This document shows, piece by piece, positions 17,601 through 25,615 of a stretch of 64,000 nucleotides of DNA. The notes beneath the pieces were generated by a model. The model was not told the origin of the DNA and did not search any database. It saw only the letters and a program-made list of their open reading frames with translations. This DNA comes from Oerskovia sp042887685. Its GTDB lineage: Bacteria; Actinomycetota; Actinomycetes; Actinomycetales; Cellulomonadaceae. The translations under genes were made by a program, and so were the position numbers. The stretch covers positions 62,001 through 126,000 of the forward strand of contig NZ_JBHVOS010000006.1 of assembly GCF_042887685.1 (NCBI RefSeq), read 5' to 3'. Position 1 is the stretch's first letter, and every line of letters begins with the position of its first letter.

Positions 17601-18409
17601 GCCGAGCGCAGGTGCGCGGTGGGGGCGCCGGGCAGCCAGCCGTCCATGTCGTCGAGCGACGAGCGCGCACGCACGGCCGCGAGCGCCCCCGCGAGGGCGG
17701 CGTCGCGGGGGCGCGCGTAGTGCACGTTGCCGGTCGCGACGAGCGGCAGGCGTGCGTCGGCGGCGAGCTCGGCGAGCGCGTCGCACAGGTCGCTGTCGCG
17801 GGGGTCGCCGCCGTCGGTGACCTCCACGGCCACGTTGTCGGCGCCGAAGGTCTGCACGAGCCGGTCGAGCTCGCGCCGGGCGGCCCGCGGCCCCTCGGTG
17901 AGCAGCGCAGTGCGCACCGCGCCCTTGCGGCAGCCCGTCAGGACGAGCCACTGTCCGTCCGACTGCTCGCCGAGCCGTTCGAGGCGGTAGTCGGCCGCGC
18001 CCTTGGTGCCCGTCGCGAGGTGCGCGGTCGCGATCGCGCTCGACAGGTGGCGGTACCCGTCCGGGCCGCGGGCCAGGACGAGGAGGTGGGACGCGCGCGG
18101 GTCGGGCACGCCCGTGGGCGCGTCCAGGACGGGGGCCGCGCCGGGCGTGGGCGCGACGGGCAGGTGCAGCTCGGCACCGAACACGGTCGGCAGGGACACC
18201 GCGCGTGCGGCGGTCGCGAAGCGCACGACCCCGTACAGGCCGTCGTGGTCCGTCACGGCGAGCGCGGACAGCCCCAGGTGCGCGGCCTCGGCCGCGAGCT
18301 CCTCGGGGTGGCTCGCGCCGTCGAGGAAGCTGAACGCGGAGTGCGCGTGCAGCTCGGCGTAGCGGGGCGCCCTGCGCCCCCCGGCGCCCGGCTGGGCGGC
18401 CCTAGTCAT
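14687..18409 (-). CDS. dnaE2: Error-prone DNA polymerase III alpha subunit (DnaE2/ImuC)
   Basis: 1240 residues. DnaE2 is the translesion polymerase of the actinobacterial mutasome. It starts with a PHP domain (YAELHAHSAFSFLDGASH; VTDHDGLYG) and has the polymerase acidic motif PDIDVDIESVRREE near residue 435. GIHSGGMVM and the LRRAMGSKR fingers region follow later, and a C-terminal OB-fold-like segment (VAVGGVVTHRQRPGTAGG) precedes the end. It is longer than typical 1050-1100 residue members because of two low-complexity insertions, about residues 485-625 and 950-1005, rich in Arg, Pro, Ala and Asp. The start overlaps imuB by 8 bases. Expression should follow the LexA box upstream of imuA. Confidence 0.95.
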   Translation of the reverse strand: MTRAAQPGAGGRRAPRYAELHAHSAFSFLDGASHPEELAAEAAHLGLSALAVTDHDGLYGVVRFATAARAVSLPTVFGAELHLPVAPTPGAAPVLDAPTGVPDPRASHLLVLARGPDGYRHLSSAIATAHLATGTKGAADYRLERLGEQSDGQWLVLTGCRKGAVRTALLTEGPRAARRELDRLVQTFGADNVAVEVTDGGDPRDSDLCDALAELAADARLPLVATGNVHYARPRDAALAGALAAVRARSSLDDMDGWLPGAPTAHLRSAAEMLDRHRRHPQAVATAAELGAECQFDLRLVAPELPPYPVPAGHDERSWLRVLVERGGTDRYGPRGAEHEPGAWRQIDHELEIIEQLGFPGYFLIVYDLVEFCRARGILAQGRGSAANSAVCYALGITAVDAVKHGLLFERFLAPERDGPPDIDVDIESVRREEVIQYVYERFGRTHAAQVANVISYRPRSAVRDAARALGHDVGQQDAWSKSIERWGSLRGPDPSSPAADRAVRDQAIAARGAHGPAPGTGRAGATPAGGARPAGPPAVVTRTAAKDARAAEVWGTGEPRQREPRRPRRRPDRPHAGHADWTPDLSGRVVDPLAHDDSDRRDDPTLRSDDPHDVVPARRPPSAAEEGEIPGPVLSLAERLLRLPRHLGIHSGGMVMCDRPVIEVCPVEWARMEGRTVLQWDKEDCAEAGLVKFDLLGLGMLTAIRVAFELIAEHEGLALELHSLPDDDPAVYDLLCAADTVGVFQVESRAQMATLPRLQPRTFYDIVIEVALIRPGPIQGGSVHPYINRARGREPVTFLHPLLEKSLAKTLGVPLFQEQLMQMAIDVAGFSAAEADQLRRAMGSKRSVERMEALHGRLLDGMARNGVAPDVAEQIYDKLKAFADFGFPESHAYSFAYLVYASAWLKVHHPAAFYAGLLAAQPMGFYSPQSLVADARRHGVTAQRPDVNASGVKAGVERLPRASASRRAGAGAPSGRDVRPGLAAPHRRPVAPRAPAAPDGAAHPDLSLAVRMGLGSVRGVGDPVAEAVVAARAAGPFMDLRDLVRRVDLTTAQLEALATGGALECLGVARREALWAAGALAQEGPGTLPGVSVGVEAPTLPGMSEVETAVADVWATSVSTDSYPTQYVRPGLRRAGVVTVAEAIVHEAGRRVAVGGVVTHRQRPGTAGGVTFLSIEDETGLLNVICTPGLWQRFRRVARSSPALVVRGRLERADGATNLLAEHLAPLSLQVASRSRDFQ

Positions 18410-20078
18410 AGACGGCCTCCACGGTCCAGGCCCCCTGGGCGCTCGCGAGCAGCACGCCGCGCCCGTCGTCGAGCAGGACCTGGAGGTACGCCCGACGGCG
18501 CGGCGTCTCGCTCCACCAGCGCTCGGCGAGCGGCCACGGCCCGGCCCAGCCGAGCACGCGCCTGCTCGCCCCGGCGCGCGGCGTGAGCCACCGCACGGTC
18601 GCGGGCGGCGCGCTCATCACGAGGCGCACGTCGACGCGGACGGGCGCTCCGGCGTCGTCCAGGACGGTGACGTCCTCCGGGACGTCCAGCACGAGGGCGG
18701 GCGCGGGCTCGGGCAGGCGCCCCGGCCACGGCAGGTCCGCGCGCCGTGGCGCGGGGGCCGCGTCCCCCCAGGGTGCGAGGTGCACCTGGTCGTGGACGTC
18801 GCGCCCGCCCTGCGTGACGACGCTCAGCACGCCGTCCCCGCCCAGGAGGCCCTGGACGCGGCCCAGGGCGCGCTGGGCGCGCGCGTCCTCACCGCTCGAG
18901 GCACCCCACAGCCGCGGCTGCTCGACCCCTGCGGCCACGACCTCCTCCGCGGCGATCGCGAGCCGCACGAGCGGCGAGGGCCGGTCCTCGGGCAGGTCCG
19001 GCAGGTCGTCGTGGCCGGCCTGGGCGTGCTCGTCCCGGCCCGCCCTCCGACCCCGGCGCTGCCCCAGCGTCACGCGCGACGCCGTGAGCCACCCCTCGAG
19101 CTGCCAGCGCACGCGGTCGGTGATGCGGGCCGCGGTGAGCCCGCCCATGGCGCCGTCGTCGCAGCGCCAGGTCCGTTCGAGCTCGCGCCCGTCCTCGGTG
19201 CGGGCCGTGATGCGCAGCCGCCCGCACGACGCCGAGCGCTCGACGAGCTGGGCGTGCAGGTCCTCGGCGAGGCGGCGGGCCGCGAAGGTCGCGACGTCGA
19301 CGCGCTCGGCGGGCGGGTCGAGCTCGCACCCGACGGCCACGTCCGCCTCGATGCGGCGCCTCGCGGGCGGGCGCAGGTCCTCGCCCTGCGCGAGGCGCTG
19401 CGCCCAGGCCCCCAGGTCGCCGAAGCGGGACAGGACGCTCGCTGCGGGCAGCGCCGCGAGGTCCGCGAAGGTCCGCACGCCGAGGCGGCCCAGGAGGTCG
19501 ACGAGCTGCGCGACGGGCTGCGCGTCGCCCACGACGACGTGCGCGAGCTCGCCCAGCGGGCGCGGGGCCAGGTAGGCCCGGGAGGTGCCCGCGGGCACGA
19601 CGAGCGAGGCCCGCGCGCCCAGCACCGCGGCCAGGATCCCGTCGGCGACGCCGACCTGGCTCTCGTGGCCCGTGTCGGCCGCGACCCGTTCGACGAGCAC
19701 CTGTGCGAGGCGGTCCTCGGTGCCGTGGTAGCGCGCGGGGCCGCCCGAGGGCAGGAGCAGCAGGCCCGGGCGCGCGACCTCGATGCCCGCGACCACGGTC
19801 TCGGCGGCGAGCGCGACGGGCTCGAACTCGCGCGCGTCGCGCGCGTCGTCGGCGTCGAGCAGCGCGAGCCCGGGGCAGCACTCCTGCGCCCGACGGCGTC
19901 GCATCCCCCGGCGCACGCCCTGCGCCCGCGCGGTGGCCGAGACCGCGAGGACGCGGCGACCGTCGTGCGTGGCCGCGGGCACGTGCGCGGGGACCTGGGC
20001 CGCACCCATCGCGGCAACGACCGGCCAGTCCGGCACCCACAGGACCGCGGTGCGGGTGGCCGTGCTCTCGGCGCTCAT
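18402..20078 (-). CDS. imuB: ImuB, Y-family polymerase-like mutasome protein
   Basis: 558 residues. ImuB bridges DnaE2 and the sliding clamp in SOS mutagenesis. It has Y-family architecture, with a palm-like N-terminus, fingers (RRVLAVSATARAQGVRRGM) and helix-hairpin-helix near residue 190-215 (LLGRLGVRTFADLAALPA). The polymerase acidic residues are absent: the opening AVLWVPDWPVVAA lacks the DxD, and the SxDE region is replaced by LLLLPSGGPARYHG. It is therefore a non-catalytic adaptor, as in mycobacteria. Start ATG overlaps the imuA stop (ATGA); the stop overlaps the dnaE2 start. Confidence 0.92.
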   Translation of the reverse strand: MSAESTATRTAVLWVPDWPVVAAMGAAQVPAHVPAATHDGRRVLAVSATARAQGVRRGMRRRRAQECCPGLALLDADDARDAREFEPVALAAETVVAGIEVARPGLLLLPSGGPARYHGTEDRLAQVLVERVAADTGHESQVGVADGILAAVLGARASLVVPAGTSRAYLAPRPLGELAHVVVGDAQPVAQLVDLLGRLGVRTFADLAALPAASVLSRFGDLGAWAQRLAQGEDLRPPARRRIEADVAVGCELDPPAERVDVATFAARRLAEDLHAQLVERSASCGRLRITARTEDGRELERTWRCDDGAMGGLTAARITDRVRWQLEGWLTASRVTLGQRRGRRAGRDEHAQAGHDDLPDLPEDRPSPLVRLAIAAEEVVAAGVEQPRLWGASSGEDARAQRALGRVQGLLGGDGVLSVVTQGGRDVHDQVHLAPWGDAAPAPRRADLPWPGRLPEPAPALVLDVPEDVTVLDDAGAPVRVDVRLVMSAPPATVRWLTPRAGASRRVLGWAGPWPLAERWWSETPRRRAYLQVLLDDGRGVLLASAQGAWTVEAVYD

Positions 20079-20839
20079 CCGACGAGCCGGAGGCCGGGCG
20101 GGGTCTTCTCGACCTGCCGCGGGTTCTTCACGACGCCCCCGCGCAGCGGCAGCTCGACCTGGCGCTCGATGCCTCGCGCGGCGCCGGCCCGCCCGCTGCG
20201 CTGCACCGTGAGCCGGCGTCTGCGCAGGTACCCGGCGCCGTTGTCCGTGCCCGACCACGTGCCCTCGCGGACCGTGAGGACCACGTGCGCCCCGGCCCAG
20301 GGCTGCGCCGCGACGAGGAGGTTCCCGCGCTCGCGAGCCCGGGAGGTCAGGCGACGGCGGTCGGCGTCGGTCAGCGCGGCCTGCGGCCCGACCACGACGA
20401 CGTCGATCCCGTCGAGCAGGGCCGCGACGGCGGCCGCGGCGTCCGGTCCGGGCGACGGGACCAGGGCGACGCGCCCGAGGTCGAGCCCTGCCTCGGCGGC
20501 CGCGAGGACCCCGAGGCGCGGGAAGCCGACCATCACGGTCCAGGCCCCTGTGCGCGAGGCCTCGGACAGCAGCGCGAGCAGGAGCGAGGTCGAGCCGTCG
20601 ACCACCACGGCGGTGCCTCGCTGGAGCCCGCCGAACGGGAGCAGGTCGGCCAGCTCGTCGGGGACCGGGAGGAGCTTCTCCTCCCCCGTGCTCCCTGGTG
20701 CACGCCGGGCCGAGAGCTCCGCGCGGCGCAGCACCGACCGGGCCAGGAGCGCCCGTTGAGCGTGCGTGGACCCGGCAGCCGTGACGGTGGCCGCAGGGCT
20801 GCCCAGGGTCTCCCGGAGGGTGTCGTCGACCAGGGTCAT
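20075..20839 (-). CDS. imuA: ImuA-type RecA-like mutasome protein
   Basis: 254 residues. It resembles the RecA-like core of ImuA: LPFGGLQRGTAVVVDGSTSL corresponds to the Walker A region but lacks the GKS/T lysine, and VVVVGPQAALTDADRRRL corresponds to the following core. This matches the actinobacterial ImuA' type, which interacts with ImuB. The ATG at 20839 has AGGAGGTGTC directly upstream. It is the first gene of the SOS mutagenesis operon, with a LexA box 29 bases ahead of the start. Confidence 0.88.
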   Translation of the reverse strand: MTLVDDTLRETLGSPAATVTAAGSTHAQRALLARSVLRRAELSARRAPGSTGEEKLLPVPDELADLLPFGGLQRGTAVVVDGSTSLLLALLSEASRTGAWTVMVGFPRLGVLAAAEAGLDLGRVALVPSPGPDAAAAVAALLDGIDVVVVGPQAALTDADRRRLTSRARERGNLLVAAQPWAGAHVVLTVREGTWSGTDNGAGYLRRRRLTVQRSGRAGAARGIERQVELPLRGGVVKNPRQVEKTPPGLRLVG

Positions 20840-20867
20840 GACACCTCCTGCACGCTCGAAAGACATT

Positions 20868-20881
20868 CGAACAGGTGTTCG
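20868..20881 (-). promoter_or_regulatory. LexA/SOS box upstream of imuA
   Basis: CGAACAGGTGTTCG is a perfect match to the Gram-positive/actinobacterial LexA palindrome CGAAC-N4-GTTCG. Its near edge is 29 bases from the imuA start codon. Confidence 0.95.
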
Positions 20882-21156
20882 AACACTTCCAGTACACGCG
20901 CTCGCCGAGGGGGTGTCAACTCGTCTCACCCGGTCGGCAGCAAGGGTCGATCAGAGGTTGAGGGTTCTGTCGTGGCGCAACGCTCAACCCTGGATGCAGG
21001 CATTTCGGAAGTCTCGATCAGCGCTTCAGACTTGGACCAAAGAGCGCGAGATACCAACGATCCTGGGGTCTCGAAGCCAGCACAGGAGACGGTGTGAACC
21101 CTCGACCTACGCATGAGCCCCTGGCCCCCCGAGCGCCCACCGGGCACGATGGACCG
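20882..21156. other. Intergenic region, no gene seen
   Basis: Between the LexA box and the PEBP-like gene. Base composition is less GC-rich than the surroundings, and GGTTGAG / CTCAACC (about 20952 and 20985) could form a weak hairpin. No ORF, tRNA or recognisable regulatory RNA is visible. Confidence 0.4.
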
Positions 21157-21702
21157 ATGAACCTCGCCGACCGTCCGCTCGCCCCCGACCCCTACTCGCT
21201 GCTGCCCCCGGTGCCGCTCTTCACGGTGACGAGCGACGACGTCGTGCAGGGAGAGCCCATGGCGCGCACCCACGCGGCCGAGGGCGACAACCGGTCGCCC
21301 GAGCTCGCCTGGAACCACTTCCCCGCAGCCACGCGCTCGTTCCTGGTCAGCTGCTTCGACCCCGACGCACCGACCCCGGCGGGGTACTGGCACTGGACCG
21401 TGGTCGACCTCCCGGTCGCCACGGTGGCCCTCGCGCAGGGCGCGGGCTCCCCCGGCGGCGGCTACCTCCCGCAGGGCGCGTTCCAGACCCGGCACGACGG
21501 CGGAGGTCCCGGCTACCTGGGCGCCGCACCCCCGCCCGGGGACAGGCCGCACCGGTACGTCTTCGCGGTGCACGCGCTCGATGTCGAGAGGCTCGACGTG
21601 ACCCCCTCGACCCCTCCCACGGCGATCGCCATGGCAGCCCTGTCCCACACGATCGCGCGCGCGACCATCACGCCGACCTACCAGGTCCTGGTCACGGCAT
21701 GA
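21157..21702 (+). CDS. YbhB/YbcL family PEBP-like protein
   Basis: 181 residues. The phosphatidylethanolamine-binding-protein fold is seen in DNRSPELAWNHFPAATRSF, CFDPDAPTPAGYWHWTVVD (the DPDAP ligand-pocket motif), then GPPPGDRPHRYVF-type segment (here PPGDRPHRYVFAVHALD). Bacterial members are small cytoplasmic or periplasmic proteins of unknown ligand. ATG at 21157 was chosen; a longer frame to 21094 adds residues unlike the family. The stop overlaps the next start (ATGA). Confidence 0.9.
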   Translation: MNLADRPLAPDPYSLLPPVPLFTVTSDDVVQGEPMARTHAAEGDNRSPELAWNHFPAATRSFLVSCFDPDAPTPAGYWHWTVVDLPVATVALAQGAGSPGGGYLPQGAFQTRHDGGGPGYLGAAPPPGDRPHRYVFAVHALDVERLDVTPSTPPTAIAMAALSHTIARATITPTYQVLVTA

Positions 21703-22292
21703 GCCACGGCACGAACGGCCCCACCACGTTCCCGACCCTGGGCGACCTCGCCTGGGTCCCGGCGACGGACCGGCCCGACCTCCTCGCGCCGCCCGTCGCA
21801 CTGGCCCTCGCCCGTTGGGCCGCGCAGGACCCGCGCGTGGCCGAGCAGGTCGCGGTCGTCGAGATCGACCCGGACCTCGCGGACACCGCGACGCTCAACG
21901 CGGCGCACGACCTGCCACCGGTCGTCTCGGCGAACTGCGTCCTGGTCGCCGGACGGCGCGGGGGCGACGAACGGATCGCGGCGGCCGTCGTGCGCGCCAC
22001 GACCCGGGCCGACGTGAACTCGCGCGTGCGGTCGCTGCTCGACGTGCGCAAGGCGTCGTTCCTGCCCACCGACCGGGCCGTCGCCGAGTCGGGCATGGAG
22101 TACGGCGGGATCACCCCGGTCGGACTGCCGAACGGCTGGCGCGTGCTGCTCGACGCGCGCGTGGCGACCGACGGCGAGCCCGCGCTCGTCGGGAGCGGGC
22201 TGCGCCGGTCCAAGCTGCTGCTGCCGGGCGCGCTGCTCGCTCGGCTGCCCGGGGTCGAGCTGGTCGACGGGCTGGGCGTGCCGATGGGGTGA
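21699..22292 (+). CDS. YbaK/EbsC-type aminoacyl-tRNA deacylase-like protein
   Basis: 197 residues. The YbaK-like domain covers most of the chain: AHDLPPVVSANCVLVAGRRG, then VRSLLDVRKASFLPTDRAVAE and GMEYGGITPVGLPNGWRVLLD (the GxxxGGITPxG signature). YbaK-type proteins hydrolyse mischarged aminoacyl-tRNA. This one has an N-terminal 60-residue extension before the domain. It is translationally coupled to the PEBP-like gene upstream. Specificity cannot be inferred. Confidence 0.82.
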   Translation: MSHGTNGPTTFPTLGDLAWVPATDRPDLLAPPVALALARWAAQDPRVAEQVAVVEIDPDLADTATLNAAHDLPPVVSANCVLVAGRRGGDERIAAAVVRATTRADVNSRVRSLLDVRKASFLPTDRAVAESGMEYGGITPVGLPNGWRVLLDARVATDGEPALVGSGLRRSKLLLPGALLARLPGVELVDGLGVPMG

Positions 22293-22307
22293 GCGGGACC
22301 GGCCTCG

Positions 22308-22406
22308 GCCCTCGGCGCGGCCCCGTGGGCCCTCGGCCCGGTCTCGCGGCCCTCGGCCCTCGGCGCGGTCTCGCGACGCGGCCCTCAGCCCTCGGCGCGA
22401 CCCTCG
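22308..22406. repeat. Degenerate tandem repeat at the end of the siderophore-interacting gene
   Basis: Units containing GGCCCTCGGC, often extended by GCGCGGTCTCGCG, recur from 22308 to about 22406. The last copy contains the minus-strand stop codon (22385-22387). The repeat lies between two convergent genes. Confidence 0.7.
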
Positions 22407-23383
22407 CGCCAGTAGCCCATGAACGCGACGGAGCGACGGTCGACGCCGCGCTCGGACACGAGGTGGCGGCGCAGCGTCTTGATGACCGACGCCTCGCCCG
22501 CGAGCCACGCGTAGAGCTCGGCGCACGCGACCAGGGGCGTGCCGTCGTCGTCCACGGGGACCTCCCAGAGGATGTCCGTGTCGATGTCGACGTCCTCGAG
22601 CTCGGCCGCCTCGGCGGCCCCGCCCGGGTGCTGGACGAGCCCGCGGGCCGCGCACGTGAGCGAGTGCGTCGCACCGCAGACGTTGCGCTCGAGCAGACGG
22701 TCGGCGGCCTCGCGGACCGCGGGGACCAGCAGATCGCCGTGCGCGCGCCCCTCGCGGGCCAGCCACGTGACGTTGACGCCCGCGGGGGCCGTGACGGGCA
22801 GGACGTCCCCCTCGTACGGGACCTCCAGGAAGACCTCGCCGACCTCGTCGGCGGGCAGGGACTCCAGGATCGAGGCGATCGCGGGGACCGCGGTCTCGTC
22901 GCCCGCGAGGAGCAGCGCGTGGCTGCGGACGGGACGGGAGAACTCGACGCCGCCGTGCGCACCCGTCCACAGGCCGTTGGGGCCGAGCAGCACGATCTCG
23001 CTGCCGGGACGTGCGGCCAGCGCCCACCGGGACGCGGGACCCGCGTCGCCGTGCAGGACGAGGTCGATGTCGACCTCGAAGGCCTCCGGGCGCACGGCCC
23101 GCACGGTGTAGGTGCGCAGCGGGTTGCGACGCTCCTCGGGCTGCGCACGCCATGCGGAGTACCACTCGCCCGTGCGGACGAGGTGCTCGTAGCCGCCGTC
23201 GGGCGCGGGGAAGACGAGCTTGATGCGCTGGTCGAGCCCGTTGTCGGCGAACTCGTGGAGGTCGCGGCCCGTGAAGGTCACGCGCAGGAAGCTCGGCGAG
23301 AGCTTCTCGACCCGTCGCACCTGCACGTCGAACATGCGGAACGGGGAGATCTCCTGCTCGGTCACGACACTGGTCTGGGTCAC
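22385..23383 (-). CDS. Siderophore-interacting FAD-dependent protein (ViuB type)
   Basis: 332 residues. These cytoplasmic flavoproteins reduce ferric siderophores to release iron. The FAD-binding first half contains LRVTFTGRDLHEFADNGLDQ, then NPLRTYTVRAVRPE (RxYTxR flavin motif). The second half has HALLLAGDETAVPAIASILE (nucleotide-binding GDETAxPA) and a C-terminal RSVAFMGYWREG. The GTG at 23383 starts only 7 bases after a -10-like TAGGCT, inside an iron box, so the mRNA is probably leaderless. It lies just downstream of the uptake permease on the same strand but has its own promoter. Confidence 0.92.
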   Translation of the reverse strand: MTQTSVVTEQEISPFRMFDVQVRRVEKLSPSFLRVTFTGRDLHEFADNGLDQRIKLVFPAPDGGYEHLVRTGEWYSAWRAQPEERRNPLRTYTVRAVRPEAFEVDIDLVLHGDAGPASRWALAARPGSEIVLLGPNGLWTGAHGGVEFSRPVRSHALLLAGDETAVPAIASILESLPADEVGEVFLEVPYEGDVLPVTAPAGVNVTWLAREGRAHGDLLVPAVREAADRLLERNVCGATHSLTCAARGLVQHPGGAAEAAELEDVDIDTDILWEVPVDDDGTPLVACAELYAWLAGEASVIKTLRRHLVSERGVDRRSVAFMGYWREGRAEG

Positions 23384-23402
23384 GTAGGCGAGCCTAACCA
23401 AA
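23384..23402 (-). promoter_or_regulatory. DtxR/IdeR-type iron box at the siderophore-interacting gene
   Basis: On the + strand GTAGGCGAGCCTAACCAAA matches the 19-bp consensus TTAGGTTAGSCTAACCTAA at about 15 positions. It directly abuts the GTG start and overlaps the presumed -10, a repressor position. Confidence 0.85.
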
Positions 23403-23435
23403 CATCGGGGCGGGGTGAACCCCCGAAGCCGAACG

Positions 23436-23452
23436 TGTGGTCGGGATCACTC
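23436..23452. promoter_or_regulatory. 17-bp element shared by both iron-box promoters (copy 1)
   Basis: TGTGGTCGGGATCACTC is identical at 27631-27647. It is about 34 bp upstream of this iron box and about 46 bp upstream of the other. Its role is unknown. Confidence 0.55.
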
Positions 23453-25615
23453 TCACGCCTCGCGGCCGCGGCTGCGCCACAGGAGCCACACGAAGTAGGG
23501 CGCCCCGATGAGCGCGGTCGTCAGACCCGCCGGGATCTGGGCGGGCGCGATGACCGTCCGCCCCACGGTGTCGGCCACGCTCACGAGCACGGCCCCGAGC
23601 AGCATCGCGACCGGGATCACCCGACCGTTGCGCGATCCGACGAGAGCACGAGCCGCGTGCGGTGCGACGAGCCCCACGAAGCCCACGACCCCGACCGCGC
23701 ACACCGCCGCGGCCGTCAGGACCGCGCTGGCCCCCAGGAGCAGCAGGCGCGTGCGGTCCAGGCGCAGGCCCAGGACGCGCGGGGTGTCCTCGTCGAGCGC
23801 CAGGACGTCCATCTCGCGCCGGTGGAGCACCGCGACGGGCACGACCACGAGCAGCGCCAGGACGACGGGGACCACGTGCTCGAGCGTCCGCCCGTACGTC
23901 GACCCGGACAACCACGTGAGCGCGACGTTGAGGTTCCAGGGCGCGACGACCACGATCACGAGCGTCGTCAGGGCCGTGGCACCCGTGCTCATGCCGATGC
24001 CGATGAGCACGAGCCGGTCCGAGCTCAGCCCGCCCCGGTACGCGAGGCGGTACACGATCGCGAACGTGCCGAGCGCGCCGACGACGGCGGCGAGGGACAT
24101 GCCCATGATGCCGACGCCGGGAACCAGCAGCACGACCCCGACGGCCCCCAGCCCCGCACCCGCCGTCACGCCGAGCAGACCGGGCTCGGCCAGCGGGTTG
24201 CGGCACACGGCCTGCACGACGGTCCCGGCCAGGCCCAGCGCGGCCCCCGCGAGGATCGCCGCGAGCACGCGCGGGACGCGCTGGTCGAGCACGAAGCTCA
24301 CCTGCTTGCCCGCCTGGTCCGCAGCCCAGTTGAGGACGTCCCCCGTGAGCAGGAGCCGGTCGCCCAGCAGGAGCGCGGCGACCGTGGCCGCGACCAGGAG
24401 CGCGGCGAGGACGGTCACCACGACCAGGGCCCGGCGGGCACCGCGCGGCCGGACGTGCGCGGCACGGGTCCCGGCGGCGGGGCCGGAGTCCTTGAGCCGG
24501 CGCGCGAGCCACACGAGCACCACGGCCCCGAACACGGTCGTGATGACGCCCGTCGGGACCGCCACGCCGTACGTGCCGGGCAGGACGAGGCGCAGCAGGA
24601 CGTCGGCACCGAGGACCACGATCACGCCGGCGATCCCCGACAGCGGGATCAGCACACGGTGCCGGTTGAGCCCGGGGACCTTGCGGGCCACGAGGCGCAC
24701 GACCACGGGAGCGCACAGGCCGACGAAGCCGACCGGGCCCGCGACCGTGACGGCCGTGGCCGAGAGCAGCACCGCGAGCAGGATGGTCACGACGCGCGTC
24801 GCGCGCACGTCGATCCCGAGGACCGTGGCGGTGTCGTCGCCGAGCGCCAGGAGGTCCAGGCGGTGGGCCACGAGGAGCAGCCCGCCGAGCCCCACGACCA
24901 CGAGCGGGGCCGCGAGCACGACCTGCGACGTGCCGGACTGGACGATCGAGCCGCTCCCCCACGCGAACAGTCCCATGGTCTCCTGCTGGAACAGCACGAG
25001 CAGCACGGTCGTCAGCGAGTGCAGCGCGAGCGTGATCGCCGAGCCCGCGAGGATGAGCCGGGTCGGCCCGGCGGCGCCGCCGCGGGCCAGGACGAGCACG
25101 AGGCCGGACGCGGCGAGCCCGCCGATCAGGGCGAGCGTCCCCGAGAGGTAGAACGGCAGGGTCACGCCGATCACGGCCGCGCCCACGACCGCGACGTACG
25201 CGCCGGCGTTGACCGCGAGCGTGTCGGGCGAGGCGAGCGGGTTGCGCGCCACGGACTGCAGCGCGGCACCCGCCGCGCCGAGCGAGACGCCCACGAGGAG
25301 GCCGGCGAGCAGGCGCGGCACGCGTGAGGCGACCAGGACGGCCGCGGCGGTCCGGTCGGCGTCGGCGTCACCGCCGGTCACGAGACGCAGCAGGTCCCCG
25401 AGCCCGACGTCGGCCGTCCCCTGCGTGAGGTGTACCCCGGCCAGCACCAGGACCGCGAGGATCCCGACGACGAACGCCGAGGCGACCGTCACGCGGAACC
25501 GGAGGCGCGAGCGCCCCGGGGGGACCGGCCGGACCGGCGGGGTGAGGAGTCCGGAGGCGTCGTCCGGGACCTCGTGCCGGGCCGTCGAGAGTCCCCCCGG
25601 GGCGCTCGTGCTCAC
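23453..25615 (-). CDS. Fused double iron-siderophore ABC permease (FhuB type)
   Basis: 720 residues, two FecCD permease domains in one chain. The first (about residues 45-340) contains RVPRLLAGLLVGVSLGAAGA and the EAA-like loop FVGLCAPVVVRLVARKVPG. The second (about 375-705) has RVPRVLAAILAGAALGLAG and FVGLVAPHAARALVGSRNG. Many actinobacteria encode two separate permeases; the fusion resembles E. coli FhuB. It imports ferric siderophore with the upstream binding protein and ATPase. The GTG start overlaps the binding-protein stop (GTGA). Confidence 0.92.
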   Translation of the reverse strand: MSTSAPGGLSTARHEVPDDASGLLTPPVRPVPPGRSRLRFRVTVASAFVVGILAVLVLAGVHLTQGTADVGLGDLLRLVTGGDADADRTAAAVLVASRVPRLLAGLLVGVSLGAAGAALQSVARNPLASPDTLAVNAGAYVAVVGAAVIGVTLPFYLSGTLALIGGLAASGLVLVLARGGAAGPTRLILAGSAITLALHSLTTVLLVLFQQETMGLFAWGSGSIVQSGTSQVVLAAPLVVVGLGGLLLVAHRLDLLALGDDTATVLGIDVRATRVVTILLAVLLSATAVTVAGPVGFVGLCAPVVVRLVARKVPGLNRHRVLIPLSGIAGVIVVLGADVLLRLVLPGTYGVAVPTGVITTVFGAVVLVWLARRLKDSGPAAGTRAAHVRPRGARRALVVVTVLAALLVAATVAALLLGDRLLLTGDVLNWAADQAGKQVSFVLDQRVPRVLAAILAGAALGLAGTVVQAVCRNPLAEPGLLGVTAGAGLGAVGVVLLVPGVGIMGMSLAAVVGALGTFAIVYRLAYRGGLSSDRLVLIGIGMSTGATALTTLVIVVVAPWNLNVALTWLSGSTYGRTLEHVVPVVLALLVVVPVAVLHRREMDVLALDEDTPRVLGLRLDRTRLLLLGASAVLTAAAVCAVGVVGFVGLVAPHAARALVGSRNGRVIPVAMLLGAVLVSVADTVGRTVIAPAQIPAGLTTALIGAPYFVWLLWRSRGREA

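Noticed and set aside
14366..18586. Very long plus-strand open frame opposite dnaE2
   Set aside because: It is an antisense shadow produced by high GC; the minus frame has full DnaE2 motifs, and the plus frame has none.
21040..21120. Degenerate tRNA or attachment site near GTGTGAACCCTCGACCTACG
   Set aside because: It vaguely resembles the T-arm of an antisense tRNA, but no acceptor or anticodon stem can be paired.
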